Shown here: piece after piece, positions 9,103 through 18,350 of the stretch
Layout: each line of letters opens with the position of its first letter
How positions within the stretch are numbered: position 1 is the stretch's first letter
From: Luminiphilus sp.
Lineage (GTDB): Bacteria; Pseudomonadota; Gammaproteobacteria; Pseudomonadales; Halieaceae
NCBI GenBank assembly: GCA_016778045.1
Contig: JADHQG010000006.1
Coordinates: 1 to 49,239, forward strand
Length of the DNA stretch: 49,239 nucleotides
Direction: 5' to 3'
The notes under the pieces: model-generated
Databases searched by the model: none
Told to the model about the DNA's origin: nothing
Seen by the model: only the letters and a program-made list of their open reading frames with translations
Made by a program: the position numbers and the translations under genes

Positions 9103-10134
9103 GTGAAGCCAGTCAATGTTGCGGTTGTAGGAGTGACCGGTGCAGTGGGAGAGGTCATGCTCGAGATTCTCGAGTCACGCAATTTCCCTGTTGATACGCT
9201 ATTCCCACTGGCCTCTGCCCGCTCAGCGGGCAAATCCGTCACATTTCGAGGAAAGCGCCACGCGGTGCGGGATTTAAGTGAGTTCGATTTCTCTCAAACA
9301 CCGATAGCCCTGTTTTCAGCGGGAGGGGATATCAGTGCGGAGTTTGCGCCGATTGCGGCAGCCGCTGGCTGTGTCGTGATTGATAACACTTCACACTTCA
9401 GACGTGACGCCGACATCCCCCTGGTGATTCCCGAGGTCAACCCCGACGCTATTGGCCAATTCCGGAACCGCGGGATTATCGCGAACCCCAACTGCTCAAC
9501 GATCGGCATGCTGGTCGCGCTGAAGCCGATATACGACGCAGTTGGGATTGAGCGAATCAATGTGGCGACCTATCAAGCCGTCAGCGGCACGGGCAAAGCG
9601 GCGATTGAGGAGTTGGCCGGTCAAACGGCACGCCTGCTCAACGGAAAGCCGGCGGAGGCTCAGGTGTATCCGAAGCAAATCGCTTTTAACGTTTTGCCGC
9701 ATATCGATGAGTTTCAAGATAACGGCTACACCCGCGAAGAAATGAAAATGGTCTGGGAGACGCAGAAAATCCTTAGCGACCCCGACATTAAGGTCAATCC
9801 AACCTGTGTCAGGGTGCCGGTTTTTTTTGGTCATGCGGAAGCAGTCCACATTGAAACTCGAGCGGAGATTTCTGCCGAGGTTGCGCGTGCGCTGCTTGAA
9901 GCTGCGGAGGGAGTGACATTGCTGGATAGGCATGAGGCGGGCGGTTACCCAACGCCGGTAACCGAGTCGGCGGGTCAGGACCCGGTTTTTGTCGGCCGTA
10001 TTCGCGCAGATATTTCACACCCACGAGGCTTGAATCTTTGGGTCGTGGCTGACAACGTACGCAAGGGAGCTGCGCTGAACAGCGTGCAAATTGCAGAAAT
10101 ATTGCTGGAACAGCATCTCTCAGACAATTCGTGA
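9103..10134 (+). CDS. asd: aspartate-semialdehyde dehydrogenase
   Basis: Reduces aspartyl phosphate to aspartate semialdehyde with NADPH, feeding lysine/diaminopimelate, threonine and methionine. It has 343 residues with the nucleotide-binding start VAVVGVTGAVGEVM, the catalytic Cys131 in NPNCST and the catalytic His244 in the RVPVFFGHAE block. This is the shorter class of Asd found in Pseudomonas (asd2-like) and Gram-positives. The start is GTG 9103 with GGAG about 10 nt upstream. It lies 59 bp after leuB and may share its transcript. Confidence 0.95.
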   Translation: MKPVNVAVVGVTGAVGEVMLEILESRNFPVDTLFPLASARSAGKSVTFRGKRHAVRDLSEFDFSQTPIALFSAGGDISAEFAPIAAAAGCVVIDNTSHFRRDADIPLVIPEVNPDAIGQFRNRGIIANPNCSTIGMLVALKPIYDAVGIERINVATYQAVSGTGKAAIEELAGQTARLLNGKPAEAQVYPKQIAFNVLPHIDEFQDNGYTREEMKMVWETQKILSDPDIKVNPTCVRVPVFFGHAEAVHIETRAEISAEVARALLEAAEGVTLLDRHEAGGYPTPVTESAGQDPVFVGRIRADISHPRGLNLWVVADNVRKGAALNSVQIAEILLEQHLSDNS

Positions 10135-10135
10135 T

Positions 10136-10195
10136 GTTTGGCCCCGTCAGTAGAGACGCCATGGATAGGTAGCAGGGGCCACGTTTAAGCCAAAC
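10136..10195 (+). promoter_or_regulatory. overlapping inverted repeats in the asd-fimV gap
   Basis: Two perfect 7-bp inverted repeats share bases: GTTTGGC (10136-10142) with GCCAAAC (10189-10195), and TGGCCCC (10139-10145) with GGGGCCA (10175-10181). Their 5' arms overlap, so only one can form fully at a time. No U-tract follows, so this is not an ordinary terminator. Confidence 0.35.
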
Positions 10196-10221
10196 CAAAG
10201 GAAGGTAAAGGCGACGAGCCC

Positions 10222-12528
10222 ATGAAAACACACTTTAGATTAACGGCAGGCTTCGCCCTCACCGCATTGGCATCAAGCCACGGCTGGGCACTCGGTTTGG
10301 GTGCTCTGACCCTGAACTCTTATCTCAATGAGCCACTCAGTGCTCAGGTGCAGCTTCTCGAGGCTGAGGGCCTTGACGAAAACGATGTGCACGTGGGTCT
10401 GGCCCCAGAGTCCGAGTTCGCGCGACTTGGCGTAAATCGGGATTTTTATCTCACCAAGATCGTTTTTGAGATCCAAGCCGGTGAAGGCGGCAAGACCGTG
10501 CTGATGAGCACGGATACGCCGCTCCGCGAACCTTATCTCGACTTGATTATCGAAGCGCGATGGCCTGACGGTCGTCTGTTGCGCGAATACACTGTCTTGG
10601 TTGATTTGCCGCCTAGGCCCCAGCCGGTTGCCGAGCCAGCATCGGCAACGCCCTCACAGCGGGCGGCAACGGGGGATGCGGAGGGTGTCGGTGGTGCGAC
10701 CGAGACCCGGGAATACGATCGAGCCGTCTCGGATCGCCCCGCGCCAGGGGGACGTTATCTGGTCACCAATACCGATACGCTGTGGCGGATCGCCTCCAAT
10801 GCGGCCGCGCCGGGGGTATCGGTAGAGCAGACTATGCTCGAAATTGTGGCCGCCAATCCGGCTGCTTTTCAGGGTGGAAATATTAATGGGCTTAAATCAG
10901 GTTATGTCTTGCAGTTGCCGGGTGAGGGTGATGTCCGGTTGGCACTGTCCGATGCGTTGGAGGAAGTGTCCTTGCAGAATCGGGAGTGGGCAGAGGGTGG
11001 CCCAATGGCGGCTCAAGGACTGACACTGGTAGCCGATGAGGATGACTCCGACACCCTGTCTGCGAGCGACGACATTGGCAGCGCTGACTTACCAGCGCTC
11101 ACAGTGGCGCAAAGTGAAGAGTCGGCCACTCCCGCAGTTGCTGAGGTTGCTGAGATCGTGCAAGCACCCCTGCAACAAGATTTTGACGCTCTGATTACGA
11201 CGGTAAGCAGTCTTCAGGCGAGTGTTGAGGCGTTGGAGGCGCAGCTGGCCGCTCGTGACATCGAGCTGGCTGATTTGCGAGCGGAACTGGCTATTCGAGA
11301 TGCCGCGCCGGTGACGTCTCGACCCATCACCGCGCCGGTGTTGGTTGCGTCCGAGGGGGCGGCGAGCTTGCCTGCATCTTTTCCACTGCCGCTGTGGCCG
11401 TTTATCGCAGGAGTCGCCACGTTGGCGCTGGGTGGCGGAGCGTTGGTCTGGGCACGGCGGCGGCAGAACGCCGCGGCCAATTCGTCTCCTGATGGGCTGG
11501 CAGTCATTGACTCAGCGGCCTCGGTTGAGGCGGATGCCGGCGGGGATAGGCGGCTATCTGACCCGCAAATTTTAGCCTCCAAAGTGGTTGAAGAGGCTGA
11601 AATTTATATTGCCTATGGACGCACAGATCAAGCCATTGAGGTGTTGAATGAGGCGTTAGCACAAGGTTTTTCATCACCCTCGCTCAATATGTGCTTGCTT
11701 GAATGCTACGTTGAGTCGGGCCTGGTCGCAGAGGCGGTAGCCTTGCTGGGCCGAATAGAGCAGGGCGACGACCCAGAGGTGCAGGAACGTGCTCGTCAGC
11801 TGTTACTCGACGCCGGCGTGAAATCAGACACTTTAGTGGCGACGCCGGATCGACCCGAAGTGGATGACATGTCTGAAGAAGCCTCTGAAGACTCGGTTCT
11901 GGGCGAATTTTCGTTCTCAACGGACCCTGCGTTTGTGGACGGTGTCGAAAATGAAGCAAAAGTTGAGGCCCATGCTGATGCTGAACTGCAGCGAGCAGAG
12001 CCTGAGCTCGGGCTGGATGTCGCAGGTACACCACTGGAGAAAGACGATGAGGAGTTTCCGTCGCTCAGTGACCTGACCGGGCTTGAAACCTCCATCGGTG
12101 CCGGCGCGCTGGAAGGCGCGGCAGGCGCTGTCTTGCCCTCTGAGATGGCAAGCGACGAGCCAGAGCTCGACTCGGCCGGTTTGGCGCTGGCGTCGCTGGA
12201 TCTGAGAGGCGATATTGGCTCCTCTGAGCAGACCGATCAAAACCACGAATCGATCATGCAGGCTGAAACCGAGGTGCGGGATATTTCGGGGCTATCGCTG
12301 ACGCCCATCGAAGCAGCTGATGATGTGGAGGACGAGGAGGAATCCGAAGAATCCATTTACGGTGCTGAAACGGACCCACGGGACAGCAAGTTAGATCTTG
12401 CCCGCGCCTACCTGGATATGGGCGATGACGAGGGCGCCAGACCGGTGCTAATGGAAGTCATCAAGGAAGGTGATCTTGCCCAGCAAGCCGAGGCGCGCGA
12501 GTTGCTGCTGCGCTTGGAGGCCAGTTAA
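10222..12528 (+). CDS. fimV: FimV/HubP-like LysM and TPR-type polar scaffold protein
   Basis: Inner-membrane, peptidoglycan-linked scaffold; relatives (FimV, HubP) organise cell poles and type IV pili. The 768 residues begin with a signal peptide (1-23) and the FimV N-terminal domain (LGLGALTLNSYLNEPL and onward to about 128). A LysM-like domain follows (about 177-235), then a coiled coil (about 328-360), one membrane segment (388-411), and a cytoplasmic region with a TPR-like unit (about 455-535). A long acidic linker leads to the conserved C-terminal FimV motif (LDLARAYLDMGDDEGAR near 720-738). The location between asd and truA matches Pseudomonas. The role in pili is not shown here. Confidence 0.93.
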   Translation: MKTHFRLTAGFALTALASSHGWALGLGALTLNSYLNEPLSAQVQLLEAEGLDENDVHVGLAPESEFARLGVNRDFYLTKIVFEIQAGEGGKTVLMSTDTPLREPYLDLIIEARWPDGRLLREYTVLVDLPPRPQPVAEPASATPSQRAATGDAEGVGGATETREYDRAVSDRPAPGGRYLVTNTDTLWRIASNAAAPGVSVEQTMLEIVAANPAAFQGGNINGLKSGYVLQLPGEGDVRLALSDALEEVSLQNREWAEGGPMAAQGLTLVADEDDSDTLSASDDIGSADLPALTVAQSEESATPAVAEVAEIVQAPLQQDFDALITTVSSLQASVEALEAQLAARDIELADLRAELAIRDAAPVTSRPITAPVLVASEGAASLPASFPLPLWPFIAGVATLALGGGALVWARRRQNAAANSSPDGLAVIDSAASVEADAGGDRRLSDPQILASKVVEEAEIYIAYGRTDQAIEVLNEALAQGFSSPSLNMCLLECYVESGLVAEAVALLGRIEQGDDPEVQERARQLLLDAGVKSDTLVATPDRPEVDDMSEEASEDSVLGEFSFSTDPAFVDGVENEAKVEAHADAELQRAEPELGLDVAGTPLEKDDEEFPSLSDLTGLETSIGAGALEGAAGAVLPSEMASDEPELDSAGLALASLDLRGDIGSSEQTDQNHESIMQAETEVRDISGLSLTPIEAADDVEDEEESEESIYGAETDPRDSKLDLARAYLDMGDDEGARPVLMEVIKEGDLAQQAEARELLLRLEAS

Positions 12529-12532
12529 GGCA

Positions 12533-13363
12533 TTGAACTTTTCCGATGCACCACTAAGCCCGGGGACACGCGTCGCGGCGAGAGTTGAGTATCTGGGTAA
12601 GGGTTACCACGGCTGGCAGGCGCAGCCACACCTTGACGTCATGACGGTTCAAGAAGTGCTCGAGCAGTCTCTGCAGGAGATCGCCGGTTGCGCGATCAAA
12701 ACCACCTGCGCGGGCCGCACTGATACCGGGGTGCACGGCTTTTCACAGATTGTTCACTTTGACGACCCTGTGGGTCGTAGCGTGAAGGCCTGGGTGCTGG
12801 GCACCAATCGCCACTTGCCAAACGACGTTCGTATCCATTGGGCGATGCCGGTCGAGCAGGATTTTCACGCGCGTTTCAGCGCCACCGCACGCAAGTATCG
12901 ATATCTGATCGCTAATACGCCTGTTCGCCCGGCACTCCTGAATGGGCTCGTGACTTGGTTTCGGCACCCGCTTCAGTTGGATCTCATGAATGACGCAGCG
13001 AGCAGTCTGATCGGTGAACATGATTTCAGCGCTTTTCGCGCCGCGTCCTGCCAGGCCAATACCCCTTATCGCTGCGTCACTCGTTGCGAGGTGACCCGGC
13101 AAGGTGATTTGGTGATCGTGGATGTCTGCGCCAATGCTTTTCTGCACCACATGGTGCGCAACATTGTGGGTTCACTGTTGGCGGTGGGCTGTGAGTCGCA
13201 ATCGGTCGACTGGTTCAGATCAGTGCTCGCGACACAAGATCGGACCCTCGCCGCGGAAACCGCCCCGCCAGATGGACTTTACCTGACCGCCGTTCACTAC
13301 CCCGATACATTCGGATTACCGGCGACACCATCTGGGCCCACCCTTCTAGAAGGGCGGGTTTAG
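12533..13363 (+). CDS. truA: tRNA pseudouridine(38-40) synthase
   Basis: Isomerises uridines 38-40 in the anticodon arm of many tRNAs. Family marks are YLGKGYHGWQ near the start, the catalytic Asp in AGRTDTGVHG, the block YRYLIAN and HHMVRNIVG. The start is uncertain: TTG 12533 gives about 13 residues before the conserved core, as in E. coli. In-frame GTG 12470 or TTG 12476, inside the fimV end and close behind an AAGGAAGG stretch, would give up to 21 more residues. It follows fimV without a gap and is probably cotranscribed. Confidence 0.93.
   Translation: MNFSDAPLSPGTRVAARVEYLGKGYHGWQAQPHLDVMTVQEVLEQSLQEIAGCAIKTTCAGRTDTGVHGFSQIVHFDDPVGRSVKAWVLGTNRHLPNDVRIHWAMPVEQDFHARFSATARKYRYLIANTPVRPALLNGLVTWFRHPLQLDLMNDAASSLIGEHDFSAFRAASCQANTPYRCVTRCEVTRQGDLVIVDVCANAFLHHMVRNIVGSLLAVGCESQSVDWFRSVLATQDRTLAAETAPPDGLYLTAVHYPDTFGLPATPSGPTLLEGRV
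13337..13361 (+). terminator. hairpin over the truA stop (weak terminator)
   Basis: The palindrome CCCTTCTAGAAGGG (13341-13354) is extended by CCC/GGG after an A-C mismatch, to 13337-13358, and is followed by only three T. It is stable but has a poor U-tract. It may attenuate or process between truA and trpF. Confidence 0.4.
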
Positions 13364-13397
13364 AGAGTTTCGGGGACGGCCTTAGACTGCCTCAAGC

Positions 13398-13414
13398 TGT
13401 TAAACTAGTAGTTT
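13398..13414 (+). promoter_or_regulatory. possible trpF promoter with overlapping palindrome
   Basis: TGT plus TAAACT (13401-13406) is an extended -10-like element 27 nt before the trpF start. It overlaps the perfect palindrome AAACTAGTAGTTT (13402-13414), a plausible operator. No good -35 is visible. The CTAG core recalls one half of the E. coli TrpR operator, but the full operator is not present. Confidence 0.35.
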
Positions 13415-13432
13415 GCGGGCAGGGTAGACGGT

Positions 13433-14041
13433 ATGCGCATCAAGATATGCGGCATCACGAGCGTTGATGATGCGACGGCGGCCTTCAGCGCCGGCGCCGA
13501 CGCCATTGGGTGCGTATTTCATCATGCCAGCGCACGTGCGGTGAGCATAGAGGGAGCGCATGAAATCAGCCGCGTCGTGCCAGCCTTTGGCATGATGGTG
13601 GGACTGTTTGTTGATCCGACTATCGAGCAGGTTGAGGCAGTTTTATCCTCGGTTTCCTTGCACACGCTCCAATTTCACGGAGAGGAAGCGCCAGAGTTCT
13701 GCAGCCGGTTTGGCCGCCCGTATTTGAAAGCCATTGCGATGACTGACGGTGTGGATCTGTCGATCATCAGTGAGCAGTATGAGAGCGCAAGTGCTTTATT
13801 ATTAGACAGTGCTCACAACGGGCAGTTTGGTGGCACGGGCCATGCGTTTGATTGGGGTTTGATTGATCAGACAGTGTCGAGCCGGGTGGTACTTGCGGGT
13901 GGGCTCAATGCGGATAATGTTCGTTCCGCTATCGAGCAGGTAAATCCCGCAGGGGTCGACGTGAGCAGTGGCGTTGAGCGCGAAAAAGGCATCAAAGACG
14001 TTGCCATGATGCGAGCCTTTGTGAAGGCAGCGCGGGGCTAG
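13433..14041 (+). CDS. trpF: phosphoribosylanthranilate isomerase
   Basis: Amadori rearrangement of phosphoribosylanthranilate in tryptophan synthesis. A compact TIM barrel of 202 residues with the catalytic-Cys motif KICGIT at 4-9, the block LQFHGEE near 80-86, LLLDS and the phosphate-binding end (LAGGLNADNV; GVDVSSGVE near 175-183). It is monofunctional, not fused to trpC. It lies 69 bp after truA, as in Pseudomonas, and 26 bp before trpB. Confidence 0.96.
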   Translation: MRIKICGITSVDDATAAFSAGADAIGCVFHHASARAVSIEGAHEISRVVPAFGMMVGLFVDPTIEQVEAVLSSVSLHTLQFHGEEAPEFCSRFGRPYLKAIAMTDGVDLSIISEQYESASALLLDSAHNGQFGGTGHAFDWGLIDQTVSSRVVLAGGLNADNVRSAIEQVNPAGVDVSSGVEREKGIKDVAMMRAFVKAARG

Positions 14042-14067
14042 ATGAGTAATGAAGAGAGTGGTGTGAC

Positions 14068-15288
14068 ATGACGAGTGAAGTAACCCCCGAATTATTTTCA
14101 ACGGTGCCTGATGCCTCCGGCCGCTTTGGTCGCTTTGGCGGGAAGTTTGTCGCCGAGACCCTGATGTCGGCATTGGCCGATCTGGAGCAGCTTTACGCGG
14201 ACCTCAAAGATGACAAGGCTTTTCAAAGCGAGTTTGATCTGGATCTCGCGCATTACGTGGGTAGACCCTCACCGCTGTATGAGGCGGCGCGGTTGTCTGA
14301 CCACATCGGCGGCGCCCGGATTTTTCTGAAGCGCGAGGACCTCAACCATACCGGTGCCCACAAAGTGAATAACACTATTGGTCAAGCGTTACTGGCCAAG
14401 CACATGGGTAAGAAGCGCGTCATTGCAGAGACCGGCGCAGGTCAGCATGGTGTGGCCAGTGCTACTGTGGCAGCCCGCCTCGGGTTGGAGTGCCATGTAT
14501 TCATGGGTGAAGAGGACATTCGTCGGCAGGCGTTGAATGTCTATCGCATGAAATTGCTCGGCGCGCACGTGGTCTCGGTGACTTCAGGGTCGCGGACCCT
14601 CAAGGATGCTATGAACGAGGCAATGAGGGACTGGGTCACCCATATCGATGACACTTTTTACATCATCGGAACGGTTGCTGGGCCACATCCTTACCCAATG
14701 CTTGTCAGAGACTTTCAGAGTGTTATCGGCCGCGAAGCGCGTGCTCAGTCGTTGGCACAGACCGGGAAGTTGCCTGACGCTTTGGTCGCCTGTGTTGGCG
14801 GCGGTTCCAACGCGATCGGGCTATTCCATCCCTTTTTGCAAGACGCCGACGTGGCGATGTACGGCGTCGAGGCAGGCGGCAAGGGACTCGAAACGGGTGA
14901 GCATGCGGCGCCGTTATCGGCGGGCACGCCAGGAGTGTTGCACGGAAACCGGACTTATTTGATGCAAGACGAGCACGGCCAAATCCTTGACACCCACTCG
15001 GTCTCCGCGGGACTGGATTATCCGGGTGTCGGCCCGGAGCATTCGTGGCTAAAAGACATTGGGCGGGTGCAATACGTGGCAGCGAACGACGATGAGGCGC
15101 TGGCAGCCTTCCACCGGTTGACCCGGATTGAGGGCATTATGCCGGCGCTCGAGACGGCCCATGCTATGGCTCACGCAGAAAAACTAGCTGCAACGATGTC
15201 CCCTGACCAGCAGATCGTTGTGAACCTGTCAGGCAGGGGCGATAAGGACATTCTGACCGTAGCCGCGCTTGACGGCATAGAGGTCTGA
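14068..15288 (+). CDS. trpB: tryptophan synthase beta chain
   Basis: PLP enzyme joining indole and serine to tryptophan, in complex with TrpA. It has 406 residues. The PLP lysine is Lys99 in GAHKVNN, and the phosphate-binding loop GGGSNAIG and the [12 protein letters not shown] beginning are present. TrpB-TrpA are 7 bp apart. In Pseudomonas trpBA lies elsewhere under TrpI; here it sits inside the trpF-accD interval, so the last tryptophan steps are cotranscribed with trpF. Confidence 0.97.
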   Translation: MTSEVTPELFSTVPDASGRFGRFGGKFVAETLMSALADLEQLYADLKDDKAFQSEFDLDLAHYVGRPSPLYEAARLSDHIGGARIFLKREDLNHTGAHKVNNTIGQALLAKHMGKKRVIAETGAGQHGVASATVAARLGLECHVFMGEEDIRRQALNVYRMKLLGAHVVSVTSGSRTLKDAMNEAMRDWVTHIDDTFYIIGTVAGPHPYPMLVRDFQSVIGREARAQSLAQTGKLPDALVACVGGGSNAIGLFHPFLQDADVAMYGVEAGGKGLETGEHAAPLSAGTPGVLHGNRTYLMQDEHGQILDTHSVSAGLDYPGVGPEHSWLKDIGRVQYVAANDDEALAAFHRLTRIEGIMPALETAHAMAHAEKLAATMSPDQQIVVNLSGRGDKDILTVAALDGIEV

Positions 15289-15295
15289 AAACAGC

Positions 15296-16120
15296 GTGAG
15301 TCGCTTAGGTGCAGTATTTCAGGGGCTCCGGGAGCAAAACCGAAAAGGGGTGATCCCCTATGTCGTGGCGGGTGACCCAAGCCCTGACGGTACGGTCAGC
15401 CTGTTGCACCAGCTGGTGGCGGCAGGGGCAGATGTACTTGAGATCGGTGTGCCTTTCTCAGATCCGATGTCGGAAGGGCCGATTATTCAGAAAGGGCATG
15501 AGCGTGCTCTCGCGAATGGAATGAATCTGAGCGCTGTGCTGGAGATGGTCAGCGTCTTTCGTCGCGATGATCAGCGCACGCCAATTGTGATGATGGGGTA
15601 CGCGAATCCCATTGAGCGTTTTGGCTACTCGGCGTTTGCGGACGCCTGTGCCGTTGCCGGTGTTGACGGCTTGATTACAGTAGATTTGCCCCCCGAAGAG
15701 GTCGACGAGATCGATGCTGCGCTGCAGGCGGTGGGGCTCGACAACATTTTCCTTATCTCGCCCACTACTCCTGAGGCTCGCATTCAGACGATCGTAGACC
15801 GAGCTCGTGGGTTTATATATTGCGTGGCGGTAAAGGGTGTCACGGGTTCGGGGCAGCTCGATACTGATGCCGTGGCGGCCAGAGTCGCAACTATACAGGG
15901 CATGACGACGCTCCCCGTCGCAGTGGGATTCGGTATCAAGGATGCCAGTAGTGCTTCCGCCGTGGCGAAGGTTGCTGATGCCGTTGTCGTAGGCAGCGCG
16001 CTGATTGCCGAGATGGAGGCGATGGGTAGGGCTGAAAATGCGTCGGAGATCCAGATCCACGGTGGTGCGGTAAAACTACTCCAAAGCATTCGTTCGGGTG
16101 TGGACTCTTCACCTTCCTAG
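15296..16120 (+). CDS. trpA: tryptophan synthase alpha chain
   Basis: Cleaves indoleglycerol phosphate to indole and passes it through the tunnel to TrpB. It is 274 residues from GTG 15296. Glu49 (the E. coli catalytic Glu) is present in [11 protein letters not shown]. The position of the second catalytic acid, Asp60 of E. coli, is Glu60 (SEGPIIQ). The loop SRAGVTG of E. coli reads AVKGVTG. Substitution by Glu keeps the charge, so activity is likely retained. The remaining barrel motifs ([34 protein letters not shown]) are intact. Confidence 0.95.
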   Translation: MSRLGAVFQGLREQNRKGVIPYVVAGDPSPDGTVSLLHQLVAAGADVLEIGVPFSDPMSEGPIIQKGHERALANGMNLSAVLEMVSVFRRDDQRTPIVMMGYANPIERFGYSAFADACAVAGVDGLITVDLPPEEVDEIDAALQAVGLDNIFLISPTTPEARIQTIVDRARGFIYCVAVKGVTGSGQLDTDAVAARVATIQGMTTLPVAVGFGIKDASSASAVAKVADAVVVGSALIAEMEAMGRAENASEIQIHGGAVKLLQSIRSGVDSSPS

Positions 16121-16142
16121 GTCATTCCCCGACTCGTATACT
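16114..16142 (+). promoter_or_regulatory. internal promoter for accD
   Basis: TATACT at 16137-16142 is a strong -10, and TTCCTA at 16114-16119, 17 bp upstream, is a weak -35 that overlaps the trpA stop. A start near 16149 would give accD a leader of about 20 nt. This would let accD and the genes after it be expressed independently of tryptophan supply. Confidence 0.45.
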
Positions 16143-16169
16143 CGCACCGATTTGGCATTGGAGAATGCG

Positions 16170-17087
16170 ATGAGCTGGATTGACAAGATCCTCCCCTCCG
16201 GGGTCAACAAGGACGAAAGTGCGAATCGCACCAGCGTGCCGGAAGGGCTCTGGAAGAAATGCATCAAGTGCGACGCCATTCTCTACAAGCCAGACCTGGA
16301 GAGGAACGCTGAGGTGTGTCCCAAGTGCGACCACCACATGCGCATCGGGGCGCGCCGGCGGCTCGAACTCTGTCTCGATCGGGGAGCTTCTGAGTTGTTT
16401 GCCGATTTGGAACCAGTCGACCATCTAAAGTTCAAGGACAAGCGCAAGTATCGTGATCGGCTGACGGCAGCACAGCGAAGCACTGGCGAGAAAGACGCTT
16501 TGATCGCAATGCGCGGCGCAATCCTTGGCGTAGAGGTCGTTGCATTGGCTTTTGAGTTCGATTTTCACGGCGGCTCTATGGGTTACGCGGTTGGGGAAAA
16601 ATTCACTCGTGCAGCCACTGTAGCGCTTGAAGAAGGCTTGCCGTTGATCTGTTTTTCCGCCTCGGGAGGCGCAAGAATGCAGGAGGCGCTCATCTCGTTG
16701 ATGCAGATGGCGAAAACATCAGCGGTCATTGAGAGGCTGAAAGGTCAGGGCATACCCTACGTCTCGGTGTTGACAGATCCCATCTATGGGGGTGTATCGG
16801 CATCGTTGGCATTGCTCGGGGATATCAACATCGCCGAGCCCGACGCCAGGGCAGGTTTTGCAGGCCCCAACATCATCGAACAAACAATCAGACAGAAGCT
16901 GCCCAAGGGCTTTCAGCGCAGTGAGTTTCTGCTTGAGCACGGCGCAATCGACATGATCGTCCATCGTAACGAGATGCGGAATACGCTGGCTCGCGTCTTA
17001 GCCAAGTTGACTGGCCTTGGTACTCCCGGGCAGCCGTCTGCGGTTCTCGAGGGCGAAATCATCGAGGCGGAGGGAGGCGACGCCTAG
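16170..17087 (+). CDS. accD: acetyl-CoA carboxylase carboxyltransferase subunit beta
   Basis: Beta half of the carboxyltransferase that forms malonyl-CoA for fatty acid synthesis, together with AccA (not in this window). The start at ATG 16170 has GGAGA 5 nt upstream and gives the usual beginning [10 protein letters not shown]; an upstream extension to 16098 is not credible. The zinc ribbon is complete (C-x2-C-x15-C-x2-C, about residues 33-55), followed by the crotonase-like core with [10 protein letters not shown] and a GGVSASLA block. The length of 305 residues is normal. Confidence 0.96.
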   Translation: MSWIDKILPSGVNKDESANRTSVPEGLWKKCIKCDAILYKPDLERNAEVCPKCDHHMRIGARRRLELCLDRGASELFADLEPVDHLKFKDKRKYRDRLTAAQRSTGEKDALIAMRGAILGVEVVALAFEFDFHGGSMGYAVGEKFTRAATVALEEGLPLICFSASGGARMQEALISLMQMAKTSAVIERLKGQGIPYVSVLTDPIYGGVSASLALLGDINIAEPDARAGFAGPNIIEQTIRQKLPKGFQRSEFLLEHGAIDMIVHRNEMRNTLARVLAKLTGLGTPGQPSAVLEGEIIEAEGGDA

Positions 17088-17093
17088 CCACCT

Positions 17094-18344
17094 ATGAGCC
17101 GGTTGTCGCTGAGCGAGTGGCTGGAGGCATTGCAATCGCAGCACCCATGGGAGATCGATCTGGGGCTGGATCGGGTTTCCGCGGTTGCCGATGCTATGGG
17201 CCTGCGGGCAGCACCACCCCTTACCATTACCGTTGCCGGAACCAATGGCAAGGGTAGCGTGGTGTCGGTGCTATCGAGAGTCCTCTCGGACAGTGGGCTC
17301 TGTGTAGGCCGCTATATGTCGCCACATTTGCTTCGCTTTAACGAGCGGATCTGCATTAATGAGCGTGAAGTGGACGACGCTGGTCTCGTGGCGGCATTTG
17401 AGGCCATTGAGCAGAAGAGAGGCGACGTCAGTCTCACCTATTTTGAGGCGGCAACGCTTGCGGCGCTCTATATCTTTCATGCTCGTCAGGTCGACGTACA
17501 GATACTCGAAGTCGGACTCGGCGGTCGACTTGACGCGGTCAATATTCTCGATGCCGATCTGACTGTGATCACCAGTATCGGTATGGACCATACCGACTGG
17601 CTGGGAGACGATCGTTCACAGATCGCGCTGGAAAAGGCAGGGGTCGCGCGAGGCGGGCAACCTTGTGTGGTAGCGGAGCCGGATCCTCCACCGTCCTTGG
17701 TGGCGTATCTCACTTCGCTCGGTGCAGAGGTGAGTTGGATTAATCAAGATTGGCGAGTGGAGGCTGATCGCGTGCACACGTCAGGTGGAGAGACCTATGG
17801 CGTTTCGCCACCAGCGGGATTATTGCCACAAAACGTCGGCGCCGCCGTCGAGGCGCTTTCAAGATTGCCCGGCTTTTCCCTATCGCCAGCATTGTTAGAG
17901 GCTCTGTCCTCCGTGTCGGTGCAAGGAAGGCTGTCGCTTCAACGGTTCGAGGGGAAAGACGTACTGCTCGACGTAGCCCATAACGCTGAATCGGTGGCCC
18001 AGCTCAGCCGATATCTGTCGGATCATCCAGTTGCTGGAAAGACGCGGGCCCTGTTTGGTGTCATGGGAGATAAACCCATCCATGATATGATTCACAACTG
18101 CTCGGGCATTATCGATGAGTGGAATTTGATCGATCTCAGTCATGTTCCGCGGGCCATGGCGCCCCAAGACGTCGCTTCGCTATTGCAGGGTGAGCACGTG
18201 GCCGATATGGGCGTATTTTCGGATCTGTGGCCCATGGTGAGGGCGCGAACGGCAGAGCACGACAGGGTTATCGTGTTCGGTTCTTTCTTTTCGGTGGGCG
18301 AAGCGCTCGCGATGATGGATACAGGTAGTAAAAATGGGGATTAG
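17094..18344 (+). CDS. folC: folylpolyglutamate / dihydrofolate synthase
   Basis: Adds glutamate to dihydropteroate and then to folates. It is a Mur-ligase-family protein of 416 residues with P-loop GTNGKGS at 49-55, the block GRYMSPHLLRFNERI, FEAATLAALYIF, EVGLGGRLDAVN and the C-terminal DVAHN. It follows accD by 6 bp, the order conserved in Pseudomonas and enteric bacteria, and precedes the SPOR gene. Confidence 0.95.
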   Translation: MSRLSLSEWLEALQSQHPWEIDLGLDRVSAVADAMGLRAAPPLTITVAGTNGKGSVVSVLSRVLSDSGLCVGRYMSPHLLRFNERICINEREVDDAGLVAAFEAIEQKRGDVSLTYFEAATLAALYIFHARQVDVQILEVGLGGRLDAVNILDADLTVITSIGMDHTDWLGDDRSQIALEKAGVARGGQPCVVAEPDPPPSLVAYLTSLGAEVSWINQDWRVEADRVHTSGGETYGVSPPAGLLPQNVGAAVEALSRLPGFSLSPALLEALSSVSVQGRLSLQRFEGKDVLLDVAHNAESVAQLSRYLSDHPVAGKTRALFGVMGDKPIHDMIHNCSGIIDEWNLIDLSHVPRAMAPQDVASLLQGEHVADMGVFSDLWPMVRARTAEHDRVIVFGSFFSVGEALAMMDTGSKNGD

Positions 18345-18350
18345 CGATAC

